From Helichrysum umbraculigerum (Eukaryota; Streptophyta; Magnoliopsida; Asterales; Asteraceae), in contig CATIUR010000004.1 in the NCBI GenBank assembly GCA_949592205.1, forward strand, positions 93,704,337 to 93,768,336: DNA of 64,000 nt, written 5' to 3'. This document shows, piece after piece, positions 11,851 to 23,795 of this stretch. The first letter of the stretch is position 1, and every line of letters starts with the position of its first letter. Under the pieces are notes generated by a model, which was not told where the DNA came from, made no database searches, and saw nothing but the letters and a program-made list of their open reading frames with translations. Both the position numbers and the translations under genes were made by a program.

Positions 11851-12231
11851 CAGGGGCGGATTTATGCTGGATCAAGGGGTGGCACATGCAACATACGAAT
11901 TTTATCGATGAAGTATTGAAAAAAAAATTCAAGGAAATCTGTTTCTTATGATTATGTTTTTAAGTATGTTGTCTCACCAAAATCAACATATACCCTTTGT
12001 TAGAGCAACCGGTTATTATGTTTTGCATTAATTGAAAGATCACATGCTCGAATCCTTACTTCAGCCCTATTTCTTATCTTTTTCTTTTAAGTATGAGGTT
12101 AGTAGCTTACTATTACCAAATCCACTCCCTATTACCTTGTGATATATTGAACCACAATTTGAGTTGTTAAACGAAGTGAGCATAATTTTTTTGTTTGCTA
12201 CTCATGGTTAAAATTTCTAGCTCCGCCACTG
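11851..12231. mobile_element. hAT non-autonomous element, 381 bp
   Basis: The ends are CAGGGGCGGATTT and AGCTCCGCCACTG. Perfect 8-bp duplications CATCGCCT flank it at 11843-11850 and 12232-12239, which is the hAT signature. It belongs with the larger CAGTGGCGGA element at 29385-30425. No coding frame. Confidence 0.85.
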
Positions 12232-12717
12232 CATCGCCTCCTCCCAACTACTATCATAAACCATCAAAGCTTCATTTATGTCTACTACCACCCCACGACT
12301 TCTATCCAGTAAAATTCTTAAACTCACTCAATGTTGTTAGTTAGCCCCTTCATTATATTTGACTCAAGATTGGATGCCTAAATTATAATTTTACGAAATA
12401 TATATCAATCCATCATATGGAGTTTCTAATTACACAATACTAATATGCAAAAGTTTTCAATCCAACCGCGATCGATGCAGAGATACCGTTGGTCAACATG
12501 TTGAAAGAGTGCAAAGAATACCTATGAGTATGTTTGAAGATGAAATGTTCCCTTTCAAAATGAAAGAGAAATAAATTCCCTTTCAAAATCAATAAATTTT
12601 GGGGTTAAGCAATTCCAAACGTTGACGTTTATCTTCTTGGTCATCACTGTCATCTCCCTCATTCGGTCTTAATATTTTTGCTTATCGCTACAGACCACAT
12701 CACCTTCGACGTAGAAG

Positions 12718-12748
12718 TTGCCGCCGCAACGCACGGGTACTTTGCTAG
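12718..12748 (+). mobile_element. Helitron 3' end
   Basis: GCCGCCGCAACGCACGGG is followed by TACTTTG, then CTAG at 12745-12748 and T. It closely matches the terminus at 52751-52778 (CCGCCGCATTGCGCGGGTAC...CTAG|T), so both belong to one Helitron family. Upstream DNA from about 12460 may be its body. Confidence 0.65.
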
Positions 12749-12759
12749 TTTTTTTTTAT

Positions 12760-13550
12760 ACAAATTTATAAAGAGACGCAAGTTTTCACCGAACTCCACC
12801 ACCACTACATATTGTGTGTGATGTACGCTCATCCTTAGAGCAATCAAAATGGATCGGAAATAAAGTATCAATTAGCGATTTGAATGGTTATAAATTTTGA
12901 TATATGTCTGTGAGCATCAGTTTCCCTTTTATTTAATTGATTACGTTATTCATACATCAAGTATATACGTTTTTGACGTTGTGGTGTTTTAAATGACATC
13001 AATCATCTCCATTGAAGCAAAAGAAATAAATTCCGATGTGCGTTATCATCGATTGCGATTGCGTACAACGCCCTCAAATCCTCAATGAGATTGCAACAAA
13101 GTTCACGACGTTTAATGGTATTGATTTAATTAAGACAATGTTTACAAGGTTCTTTTATATTATTTCCCTTTCAATCTTGACATGTTTTTAAGTTTGCATC
13201 TTTGTTGTTTACTGTGGATTTTGATTCTAAAAGATGGGCTGTTTTGTTTTGTAAGAAATATTATCACGACATGGTAGTTAGGAATCTAAAAATGACAAAT
13301 TAGTCTTATGCATTGTCATGTATAAAGGCATATATAATTCTTTAATGGGGTGCTAATGGGTCAAGATATACGACGCTCCCTCACTGAAAGTACGTTTCGT
13401 TTTAATCAAGAGTTTTATTTGATGCTTTTGCTGTTTGTTTATCCAGATATTTGATCGAAGTTTTTTTAATTAGAGTTGCAGATATGCTCTTTTTCTACGG
13501 ATTATGTTTGTTTGTATTCCGAATTAATGTGTTAAATATTGTTTTAATAA
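12760..13550. other. Intergenic DNA
   Basis: I see no supported gene. A 70-codon minus frame (12659-12871) spans the Helitron end and is not credible as a protein. Confidence 0.4.
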
Positions 13551-13554
13551 ATCA

Positions 13555-13590
13555 CTAGATATAAGACCCGCGGCAACGCGGGCAATTGTT
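13555..13590 (-). mobile_element. Helitron 3' end (minus strand)
   Basis: Read on the minus strand, CCCGCGTTGCCGCGGG forms a hairpin. Ten bases later CTAG (13555-13558) is followed by T. The Helitron body must extend to higher coordinates and is interrupted by the MITE at 13619. Confidence 0.7.
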
Positions 13591-13618
13591 AAGTGTTTTG
13601 GTTATTTATATTTTCATA

Positions 13619-14021
13619 GAGGAATGTGAATATGGTGCTGTTAACCATATAACCTTGTATGACAAACATTTAATACTATGTGGTTTTGGGCCCAAAATTT
13701 AAAAAAAAAAAAAAAAAAACACTAATAATACCTTCTCCTACACTCACATTCTCCTCATGCTTGTTAGAAATGTGTTAGATAGAGTGAAAAAGATCGATCG
13801 TGATGGTGCAATACTGCAATATACATATAGTAGCAGAAGCAATTGAAGATTAAAACTTCTTGCTCTTAGTATCAGGAGGATATGGTACAGGATGATGTTG
13901 GAGGATGATGAGAACGTGAGTTTAGGAGGGGTCAGTATTTTTAATTTGGGCTAAAACGACGTAGTATTGGGTGTTTGTCATATAAGGTTATATGGTTGAC
14001 AACACCATATTCACATTCCTC
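13619..14021. mobile_element. MULE-type MITE, 403 bp
   Basis: Inverted ends of about 50 bp start GAGGAATGTGAATATGGTG and end with the complement. The flanks ATTTTCATA (13610-13618) and ATTTTCAAA (14022-14030) are 9-bp duplications matching at 8 of 9 bases. It contains a poly-A run and no coding frame. Confidence 0.8.
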
Positions 14022-14198
14022 ATTTTCAAAAATATTTAGTCGTATAGTATGGGCAAAAAAAAGAAGGGTGGTAGTTGTTGTGGAAATCTATTCATTTTTT
14101 AAAGATGCATATCCAAGATGATGATTACAGTCGTATCTCATATAAATTTAACAAAATATTGGTTACTTAATTTTAAATATATATAAATGTATATCATC

Positions 14199-16238
14199 TG
14201 TAACACCCAGTTCTCGGGTCTAGTAGTATTTTATATTTCCTGACTGTGAATTATTATTAAGTGTGTCAGAAAATAGGTGTGTTGTATTATTTGAAATAAA
14301 TAGTGATAATAGTCGAATAATTTATTGTGACTAATAAATTATTGGTTGTTTTAATTTTATTTAGTTGACGGTAAAATAAAATAGTGCTCCCTCGCAAATG
14401 ATTTTTAAGTTCCAGACAACGATAAATACGGGGAATGAAAATTAACCAATTATATGTTATACTCTATTTTGAGTCGGTTTATAACTTTCATCATATATCT
14501 ATATACATACATATGTACGTACATATACATACATACATAAACATATAAACCCTAGATCAATTCCTAAAATCCTTTCACAACACTAAATTGAAGATGCCAA
14601 ATCCGAATTTAAGCTTCAAGAACATGGATTATCACTCTCTAATCCTTCTACTCATCTTGTAAGTCTTGATTACTTGATTCTCATAAACCTATGAAATGGG
14701 GTTTTGTGTACATGATGAAATTAGGATGAGTAATGCTAAATTGAAGCTTGTAATGATGAAATAATTGTTAGTTGATATCTAATTCATGATTTGTAGTTGA
14801 AAATCTAACCTAGAAATGATATAAATGAATGATGATCATGAGTTAAGATATGGGTTAGTTGATAATTCATGAATTAAAGCTTGTGGTTATGTGAGGCTTG
14901 TTGATTTATGTTTAATACATGATTATAATCTAAGCCTAACATTTGATTGAAGGAAATGATTATGTGTTCTTGAGGTTAATGATGAATTTGATGATGATCA
15001 TGGATTATATGATCAAATTAGCATTGGTTATAGCTAAGAACACTTAATCGATGATTAAAGATGATTGTGTGAATTTAATTGTTAAGTATTCATTAAATCA
15101 AATATTGTGGTTTTGATGAATTCATGAAATGAGGTTAATCACCTTAGTAATGGTTTAACCATGTTGATTAGTGATAATCAAAGTAGATTAATGTGATAAG
15201 AGGGTTATTTATAACCTTGGTGTGATCGGTGTTAAAGTAATGTAAGTTAATAATCATATTATGATTGAATTTGGAAAGTGAATATTATGATCATTAATCA
15301 TGACTAAGTGATAAGTTATTGATGTAATTACAATTGTAAGATATTGGATTGATTTGAGACAAGTTACTAACTTGTGTTATTCTATTGTAATTCCAGATAA
15401 ACAGAAGACTCAGTGACATTAGACTACTGAGTGGACAACTGAGGTATTCGGTGAGTGGATCTCTAATCCTCAGCGTAACTTGGTTGTAACAAGTTTGGTT
15501 ACAACAAGTAACGTATTATTACTTTATCAGTTGCATTGATGATTATGTTGATAGTAATAATACTGTTGATATGTTGAATAGTTGAATATGTGACTTATTG
15601 ATTACGTGATCACTTGAATTATTTGGCCTTCGGGCATCAGTTGTTAATGAGGCAACGAGTTGTTGAACTGTTGGTTGGGCTAGTTGGTTATCCAAAGTTT
15701 AACACACCTCCTGTGTTAGTTGAAGATAATCACTAGCTATCGGTCTCGTCCGTAGGGCCATACGGATAGGTTGGATAAGTGTTCTTGGGGAGCCACTCGG
15801 GTTTATGGTTATCCCCAGAGCCGCCGATCCTCATTATGGTGTTGTTGATTAGTTGATGAGTTGTATTGTGTACTTGCTTGTTTAGTGTTAAGTGTTGTAC
15901 ACAAGGTTGTTGAGCTAAGTTAGGTTGTTGATTAGTTATCTGCTCACTTAGCGTTATGCTAATTCCCCACATTACCCCTTCTTGCAGGCTTTGGCTATTA
16001 TATTGGGTGGGCAAGAAGTTGGACTAGAAGGAATGTTTGACCTTGAGGCATTACTCTGATAGTGGAATTGTATAAAATAATGTTTTAACATGTTTTTATA
16101 TAACACCTATGTCGAGAAGTTATGTTTTAAAAGGTTGAATTTTATATGTTGATAAAAAGGGTGTAAACTATTACTAGTTATTTGGACTTACGCTTCCGAT
16201 TTACTATATTAAATTGAGTATAAATGAGGGGTGTTATA
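14199..16238 (+). mobile_element. 5' LTR of the LARD element
   Basis: The LTR is 2,040 bp, opening TGTAACACCCAGTTCTCGGG and closing GAGGGGTGTTATA. It aligns to the copy at 20171-22210 at a constant offset of 5,972 bp with no difference that I noticed, including an identical 93-codon chance frame. A 5-bp duplication TCATC precedes it at 14194-14198. Confidence 0.95.
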
Positions 16239-17550
16239 AGTTGGTATCAGAGCGTGAGTTTGGGTGAATTGTACATTATAAGATGTTCAATCCCAAACTC
16301 TGATATGTGTCATGTCAAACATTCCAGGGTGTGGGGACTAGTGGTTGCATGATAAAATTGTTATTGAATGTGTACTAACCTATAACGAGATGCAATAGTG
16401 TTGTTTTGGATGCAGAGACGGAGGAACATGAGGAACCGTATGGTATTCTCAATGATTCCTCAATACTCGTGGGCCTAGATATGCCAGGTAATTTTCGATA
16501 AGCTTGGTGAATTTTAATAAGCTTTGACTGTTTATTTTACTATGATATGATTGTTAGTAAAGTAAATTGAATTATTGGTGAATATTGCTTGTTAATAAGA
16601 TGATAGAGGTGTTAATGAGTAATTAAGAAGGAAATTGGAAATTTCGATCAAAATGTTGAAATTGTGTAGATACATTGTTGACTAAGGTGTGATTATAGAT
16701 CAATGCTAGGGAATTAATTGATAAATGATAAACTGAATTGATATGATGAAATTAATGGGATGTTGGTATTCTCCATTAATAGGTTTCGAGTCGTGTTGTT
16801 ATGTAAAATTAGAAAGTCAAAGTGGTCAACTAGTCTATATATGCGTTGACAAGTGGTGAAAAGTCATGGTTGAATACTTGTTGTGAATTTGATGATTTTA
16901 TGTGAATTTGGTGTTTCGAGGTTACAATGTGACACCGATGGTGGAAGTAAAGTTGTTTGACTTGGTAAAGTCACAGAAGTGTAAAATGGGTGTTAAATTA
17001 GTGAACATATTGGTTGAAACCCAAATGGGTTGTTAAAGTGCCCAAATGGGTCACTTGATGGTTAAAAGGTTAAAATGAGTAGTGGTCTGATTAAAAAGAA
17101 TGTTAAAGTGACTTTAAGTCATAAAGATAGTAGTAAAAGGTTATGAAAATGATTTGGGTAGTCAATGTGATTATTTTCTTAAAAGTGCCCATTTGGACCC
17201 CTAAACGGGTCAACGTGTCAAAACAATGTAGAATGAATGTTTGTAGGTGACGAATATGCCCACACGTCACTAATGTATATAGAAACATGTTGGTAAAAGG
17301 TGGAAGTCAGAAACCAAGTCGTTTGAAATATAGCGTGTCAACCAAAATGGTCGAATATGGTCAAAAATGAGTCGTACGTCCGTTTTATCGTAAAACGTGT
17401 AAATTGGAAAAGTGTAAAAAGGGAAAGTTTCATTTTGGCATAGTGGACGTGCCTGCAAAATTTTAGAGTCTAACTCTAAACGAGTAAAAAGTTATGCGCG
17501 ATTGAAATTGGCTAAAAATTTGAATTTTACTAAAACTCAGATTTCTATTT

Positions 17551-17806
17551 GGGAACGCGATCCCAACAATCTTTCTGGATCGCGTTCGTATGTGTTATTT
17601 TGTCACAGAATTTTTTATGCTTGGGAACGCGATCCCAGCCATTTTCCAGGATCGCGTTTGTGTGTGTATTTCGGGTTAAGATGCGTTTTCTCTTGGGAAC
17701 GCGATCCCGCTCACTTCTCCGGATCGCGTTTGTATGCTTAATTTGGTTACAGAACATTTTTAACTGAGGAACGCGATCCTGACCCGTTTTCCCGGATCGC
17801 GTTAGT
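17551..17806. repeat. Four hairpins in exact 72-bp tandem array
   Basis: AACGCGATCC starts at 17554, 17626, 17698 and 17770. Each is followed 13-14 bases later by its exact complement GGATCGCGTT. The spacing is 72 bp in every case. Arms are identical in all four copies, while loops and linkers have diverged. A 72-bp period keeps one frame open in three copies (WERDP...GSR repeats, 24 residues), but that frame has no family match that I know. Confidence 0.95.
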
Positions 17807-20154
17807 TAGTAAAAAAAAAAAAAAAAAAAAAAATTCTTGCGACGTTCGACGTAATACTTGACGTAGAAAATTTTTGAAAATTTCGGTGTCCGATTAAGAC
17901 GAAATTTACAGGGTCACTTGGAAACGGCTCAACGGTCAAAGCTCATCGCTTTGCCATGAGCCCTGTCAGTTTTCGGCACTTGGGGGTCGTTTAGGGCTCG
18001 AAAATCGCGTTTTATTGTTTTTCGGACCTTATTTTGAACTTTTAGCTTACGTTTTGTATTGGGCTTTTGTTTCTTTGAGCCCTGGGATCATTCCTATGAC
18101 TATATATGACGTTATAACTTGTTTTAAGAGGTCCTTAAGTTTTATTGAGTATGAGTTATTTTCAAGCTGTGTATTCGTCGTATTGTCAAATAGTGGCCAA
18201 CTGTTGTTGGTGGTGATTTAAGTTCTTGAGTTATATGGACTAAGTGAAATATGATAAAGTAAATGAGTCATCTAAAATATTGGAAATGGTTAAAATAAGT
18301 ATTCTTAGAGTTTGAAAAGAAGTGTGTGAGTTTATACTTATTTGGCATTTGTCAATAGAGTTATAATGTGTATGTTTGATATGATATGTTTATTTATAAT
18401 ACAACTAAAGAGGTAAAGATTAGAGAGAACATGTTGAATATTACACGTAGTATGGATGAAGTGTTTAGTACCAGATGTACTAATAATGTTAAGTGATGTA
18501 ATTAGTAAACGACCTTGAATCAGGTAATAAAGAAGTTGATTGTAATAATAGTGTTAGACATTACACTTGGGTTAATGATATAATAAAAAGAAGTGTTGAA
18601 TGTCTGTGTTGCTTATGTAAACTCTATGATATGTGTATTAGACATTGTGCCTATGTTAATAATTGGGAATATACTTGCCATTACAGGTTGTTATAATTGT
18701 GTAAATTGTTGATATTACTATTGAGAAATATGTGAGAGTAAAGATAATTACTTAGGAGATGAATGGTATGAAGTGACCTGAGAATAAAGTGTGACTGACA
18801 TAATATGACGACGTCTGGCCAACGTATTTATATTATGCCATTTCACATGGAGTTGTTGAGGTTACTGAGTACCATATAAAGTTAAGTGGTTTTAAAATCA
18901 CAGATAAGATATGTTGACCTGTAATTGATAAATAGTCAATGATGGACTAATATGAAAGAGTAATAAACCACTAAGTTGTTGTTGCTAATGTGATATCTAT
19001 GGCACAATTGATGTGTATGTGTGATGCATTGCCAATAGTATGAATTAAAAAGTTGATTTAAGCAAAGTAGAGGTCAGTGGACTGTGAATAATTGTGTGTT
19101 GATATTGTTGACGAGATGATTAATCACAGCACCTCGTGTTGTTGAAATACCATTGTTGAAAACGTTTGGTATTAACAGGTGTTGTTTAGCATCCAAGTTG
19201 GTGTAACATGGTGCTAGTTGATTAAATGATAATAATTTTAATCTATAGAAATGGACCTCTACATAATGCTTATTAGTTAATGTTATATGTTGATGATTAT
19301 ATGGTTGTGGATTCCTGTTAAGTAAAGGATTTCATATAATCGAGTTGTAATTATATTTGCAAGTTGTAAAGTAATAATTAACTAGTTGCTGAAATGGAAA
19401 AATATAGCAATGTGATGACTAAAGAAGTATATGATTATTAGTTAAACTATTGGTGACGAATCGAGTTACAATTTGTTGCTAAGATGCATGTAGTAGTGTT
19501 CGGTACCCCTTATTGTTACTATGATTATTGTTGTCGTCATAGTTGTAATTGTTGCTATAGTTGTGTTGTAATAAAGATGACACGTTAAGTGACTACAAGT
19601 TAAGATTGACATAGTGGATATGAATGATCATGTAAGCGATCAGTTAAGTATCAGAGATAGGATATATGTTGAATAGTGGCATAGTAAAATGTATCAAAAT
19701 ATGCACATGTGGATATGTGCTTGTAGAAAGGATGTTAAATGTATACATAATTTAGAAGTTACTCTAGGGGGTGACATGGAATATGTATAACGATTATTGT
19801 GACTAGATAGTTGATGTGTTTGGTGTTAACAAATTTAGTGGAGAACAACACACAACTTATGTGTATATAAAAAGTAAATTGAAGTATATCTTGATGATGT
19901 GTAAGCTAATAAGAGGTATATACATTATGTGTTTAAGGGAATAAGTATGTGTAAATACATGTGGTATTTAGAGGGAATTAAGATGTGTATTAGTGAATTA
20001 AATTGTAATCACCTTTGTGTGATTATAATAATGAATAAGTATGTGGTTAAACGTGTGTAAGAAAAAGATTATTAGTGAATTGAAATGAGAATAATTGGTG
20101 GTTGTGTTAATCTATATCGATTAAGTGGGATTAGATTTCGAGGACGAAATCTCT

Positions 20155-20169
20155 TAAAGGGGGGAAGAT
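20155..20169 (+). other. Polypurine tract
   Basis: The purine run TAAAGGGGGGAAGAT directly precedes the 3' LTR. It is the plus-strand primer for reverse transcription of the LARD. Confidence 0.85.
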
Positions 20170-20170
20170 T

Positions 20171-22210
20171 TGTAACACCCAGTTCTCGGGTCTAGTAGTA
20201 TTTTATATTTCCTGACTGTGAATTATTATTAAGTGTGTCAGAAAATAGGTGTGTTGTATTATTTGAAATAAATAGTGATAATAGTCGAATAATTTATTGT
20301 GACTAATAAATTATTGGTTGTTTTAATTTTATTTAGTTGACGGTAAAATAAAATAGTGCTCCCTCGCAAATGATTTTTAAGTTCCAGACAACGATAAATA
20401 CGGGGAATGAAAATTAACCAATTATATGTTATACTCTATTTTGAGTCGGTTTATAACTTTCATCATATATCTATATACATACATATGTACGTACATATAC
20501 ATACATACATAAACATATAAACCCTAGATCAATTCCTAAAATCCTTTCACAACACTAAATTGAAGATGCCAAATCCGAATTTAAGCTTCAAGAACATGGA
20601 TTATCACTCTCTAATCCTTCTACTCATCTTGTAAGTCTTGATTACTTGATTCTCATAAACCTATGAAATGGGGTTTTGTGTACATGATGAAATTAGGATG
20701 AGTAATGCTAAATTGAAGCTTGTAATGATGAAATAATTGTTAGTTGATATCTAATTCATGATTTGTAGTTGAAAATCTAACCTAGAAATGATATAAATGA
20801 ATGATGATCATGAGTTAAGATATGGGTTAGTTGATAATTCATGAATTAAAGCTTGTGGTTATGTGAGGCTTGTTGATTTATGTTTAATACATGATTATAA
20901 TCTAAGCCTAACATTTGATTGAAGGAAATGATTATGTGTTCTTGAGGTTAATGATGAATTTGATGATGATCATGGATTATATGATCAAATTAGCATTGGT
21001 TATAGCTAAGAACACTTAATCGATGATTAAAGATGATTGTGTGAATTTAATTGTTAAGTATTCATTAAATCAAATATTGTGGTTTTGATGAATTCATGAA
21101 ATGAGGTTAATCACCTTAGTAATGGTTTAACCATGTTGATTAGTGATAATCAAAGTAGATTAATGTGATAAGAGGGTTATTTATAACCTTGGTGTGATCG
21201 GTGTTAAAGTAATGTAAGTTAATAATCATATTATGATTGAATTTGGAAAGTGAATATTATGATCATTAATCATGACTAAGTGATAAGTTATTGATGTAAT
21301 TACAATTGTAAGATATTGGATTGATTTGAGACAAGTTACTAACTTGTGTTATTCTATTGTAATTCCAGATAAACAGAAGACTCAGTGACATTAGACTACT
21401 GAGTGGACAACTGAGGTATTCGGTGAGTGGATCTCTAATCCTCAGCGTAACTTGGTTGTAACAAGTTTGGTTACAACAAGTAACGTATTATTACTTTATC
21501 AGTTGCATTGATGATTATGTTGATAGTAATAATACTGTTGATATGTTGAATAGTTGAATATGTGACTTATTGATTACGTGATCACTTGAATTATTTGGCC
21601 TTCGGGCATCAGTTGTTAATGAGGCAACGAGTTGTTGAACTGTTGGTTGGGCTAGTTGGTTATCCAAAGTTTAACACACCTCCTGTGTTAGTTGAAGATA
21701 ATCACTAGCTATCGGTCTCGTCCGTAGGGCCATACGGATAGGTTGGATAAGTGTTCTTGGGGAGCCACTCGGGTTTATGGTTATCCCCAGAGCCGCCGAT
21801 CCTCATTATGGTGTTGTTGATTAGTTGATGAGTTGTATTGTGTACTTGCTTGTTTAGTGTTAAGTGTTGTACACAAGGTTGTTGAGCTAAGTTAGGTTGT
21901 TGATTAGTTATCTGCTCACTTAGCGTTATGCTAATTCCCCACATTACCCCTTCTTGCAGGCTTTGGCTATTATATTGGGTGGGCAAGAAGTTGGACTAGA
22001 AGGAATGTTTGACCTTGAGGCATTACTCTGATAGTGGAATTGTATAAAATAATGTTTTAACATGTTTTTATATAACACCTATGTCGAGAAGTTATGTTTT
22101 AAAAGGTTGAATTTTATATGTTGATAAAAAGGGTGTAAACTATTACTAGTTATTTGGACTTACGCTTCCGATTTACTATATTAAATTGAGTATAAATGAG
22201 GGGTGTTATA
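20171..22210 (+). mobile_element. 3' LTR of the LARD element
   Basis: This is the second 2,040-bp LTR, apparently identical to 14199-16238. It is followed by TCATC (22211-22215), matching the 5-bp duplication on the left and closing a complete 8,012-bp insertion. Confidence 0.95.
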
Positions 22211-22215
22211 TCATC

Positions 22216-22505
22216 AAATTAATCGTAATCGTTGGATCGGTATGGAAAAATCCAATGAAGGATCAGGATTACCCCAAGCTATCCTGCTTTAAATAATTTG
22301 TATAAAGATGTACGTTTTCAGTGGGATAATATAGTTATTATTTTGAAAAAGACCAAGTGGGCCGCATAGTAATAGAGTTAACGTATAAATGGGGCCGGTA
22401 TTGTGAATCCTGTTATTTGTTAAATTGGTTGAAAATATACTTCTCTACAAATAAATGAGAATTTATTATACTACATAGGTTAATTAATAGTTCAAGATTG
22501 AAAGA
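22216..22505. other. Intergenic DNA with dispersed direct repeat
   Basis: The stretch 22222-22293 (CGTTGGATCGGTATGGAAAAA...) is similar to 23325-23398 (CGCTGGATCGATTTGGAAAAA...), about 1.1 kb away in the same orientation. No gene is supported. Confidence 0.45.
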
Positions 22506-22509
22506 ATAC

Positions 22510-22919
22510 CTTCAAAATTAATAGGAGTTTCATCGTCTTCAATTTCATGCTCTTTCAACAGAATGTTTTTACCCATCTTAAAATAAACAATAAACAATAA
22601 ACAATTGAATTAGTAACTTATTAGGATACGATGTAACACGAAATAACATGAAGTGGTATGTAATCATTAAAAATTAATATTGTAACATGCAAATATACAA
22701 ATAATTTATTACCTTTTAAATTAACAGGAGTTTGATCTTTTGAAGTTTGATCTTTTGAAATTTCATGATCTTGAATAGTAGAAGCTTTCTCATCTAAAAA
22801 TCAATTGAAAAAGAGTGTTAGTGAAAAAAAAAAAATTAATATATAAATTTCTAGTTTGGATGTAACATACCTTTAAATTGTTTTGGAACCTCTTTTGAAA
22901 GGGGATATGATATGATTTC
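22510..22919 (-). pseudogene. Three micro-exon-like blocks, unknown gene fragment
   Basis: On the minus strand three short segments are each bounded by AG before and GT after: 22871-22919, 22713-22793 and 22510-22576. They read ...SYPLSKEVPKQFK, then a 27-codon block with HEISKDQTSKDQTPVNLK, then KEHEIEDDETPINFE. The last two look like divergent copies of one exon. Joining them in phase gives a stop after two codons of the third block, so this is either a broken fragment or a chance arrangement. I do not recognise the protein. Confidence 0.3.
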
Positions 22920-22949
22920 CTAGATTCCTTGTAAAATAGGGTAGCTTTT

Positions 22950-23795
22950 GAGTGTCTAGGTTTTCAATGGCTTAAGAATGATATATGATCGACATGTATA
23001 TAGAGAAAGTTTATAAAGGCTTAATATTAGGGATAGATTTGAAAAAAAATCTATTATATATTAATTAAATCAGTTATGCCTCCGAATGTTTTGGTTGTGC
23101 TTACGATTTTTTGGGTGTTGTGTTATGTAATTTGGTTCACTACTATTTGACTTTGAATCACTTTTTTTATTATATTTTGTATTCCGAAATTTTAGTTTGG
23201 TTATATTATTATTTTTTTAATAAACCGTCTTTGAAGATATATGTTCATATCTTCCGGATGATTTGGTTTTAATTTTTTTTAGTATAACAAATAACAAAAG
23301 GTGGTTAATTGTAATTATTTTAAATTAATTTAGATCGCTGGATCGATTTGGAAAAACTTAATTAAAGGCTAAGATTTCTTCGTGGTATTTTGCTTTAAGT
23401 ATATATATTATAGATTATAGATGATTTGAATATTATGCTAAGGTGCTCACAATATAAATTGCATAACTTATGCTATAACAACTGGATAAAAATTACAGGT
23501 TAAATCTATTTTACTAATTGCTAGGGTATTAGATCAAAGAGTGTTTATATAAGTTGCTATTGGGTATAGTTTAAGGCAATGGGTTGTTGGATGAGGCAAC
23601 TGTGAATATGAATGAGTCATTTTATCGACTCGCAGGCATCATTTTGGATCGGAATCTTCTTAGTGCAGTGATTAGTGTTAACACTGAAGTGACTTTTTTA
23701 CATGTAATCTTAGTGCAAAAAGATACGTTTAATATATACATTGTAGATGCTCAAAGCAATCAAGCATGAGATCCAAAGTGGAGGCCATATTAACT
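22950..23795. other. Intergenic DNA
   Basis: No gene is supported. The 61-codon frame at 23584-23769 has no recognisable motif. About 23600-23800 resembles 34440-34647, a dispersed duplication lying either side of the nested element. Confidence 0.4.

Larger units (their letters stand above)
16239..20170 (+). mobile_element. LARD internal region (non-coding)
   Basis: The 3.9-kb interior lacks gag-pol, so it depends on proteins from elsewhere. The primer site TTGGTATCAGAGC lies at 16241-16253. The leader after it resembles the leader of the gag-pol element at 1-5014 (shared TTTGGGTGAATTG, GTTCAAT and GTCAAACATTCC words). An ATG near 16415-16430 sits where that element starts gag. At 20134-20157 the frame DFEDEIS-stop keeps what looks like the last pol codons, followed by the polypurine tract AAAGGGGGGAAGA. 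Everything between these ends is unrelated non-coding DNA, including the hairpin array at 17551-17806. Confidence 0.85.

Noticed and set aside
15733..16014. 93-codon minus frame present identically in both LARD LTRs
   Set aside because: It is duplicated only because the LTRs are copies; no protein motif, no start context, and it overlaps the LTR control region.
17502..17741. Repeat protein with WERDP...GSR units
   Set aside because: The frame stays open only because the hairpin array has a 72-bp period; the opposite strand is open too and the fourth unit falls after a stop.
17551..17806. CRISPR-like repeat array
   Set aside because: A plant retroelement interior, only four units, no cas genes, and each unit contains its own inverted repeat rather than a repeat plus spacer.
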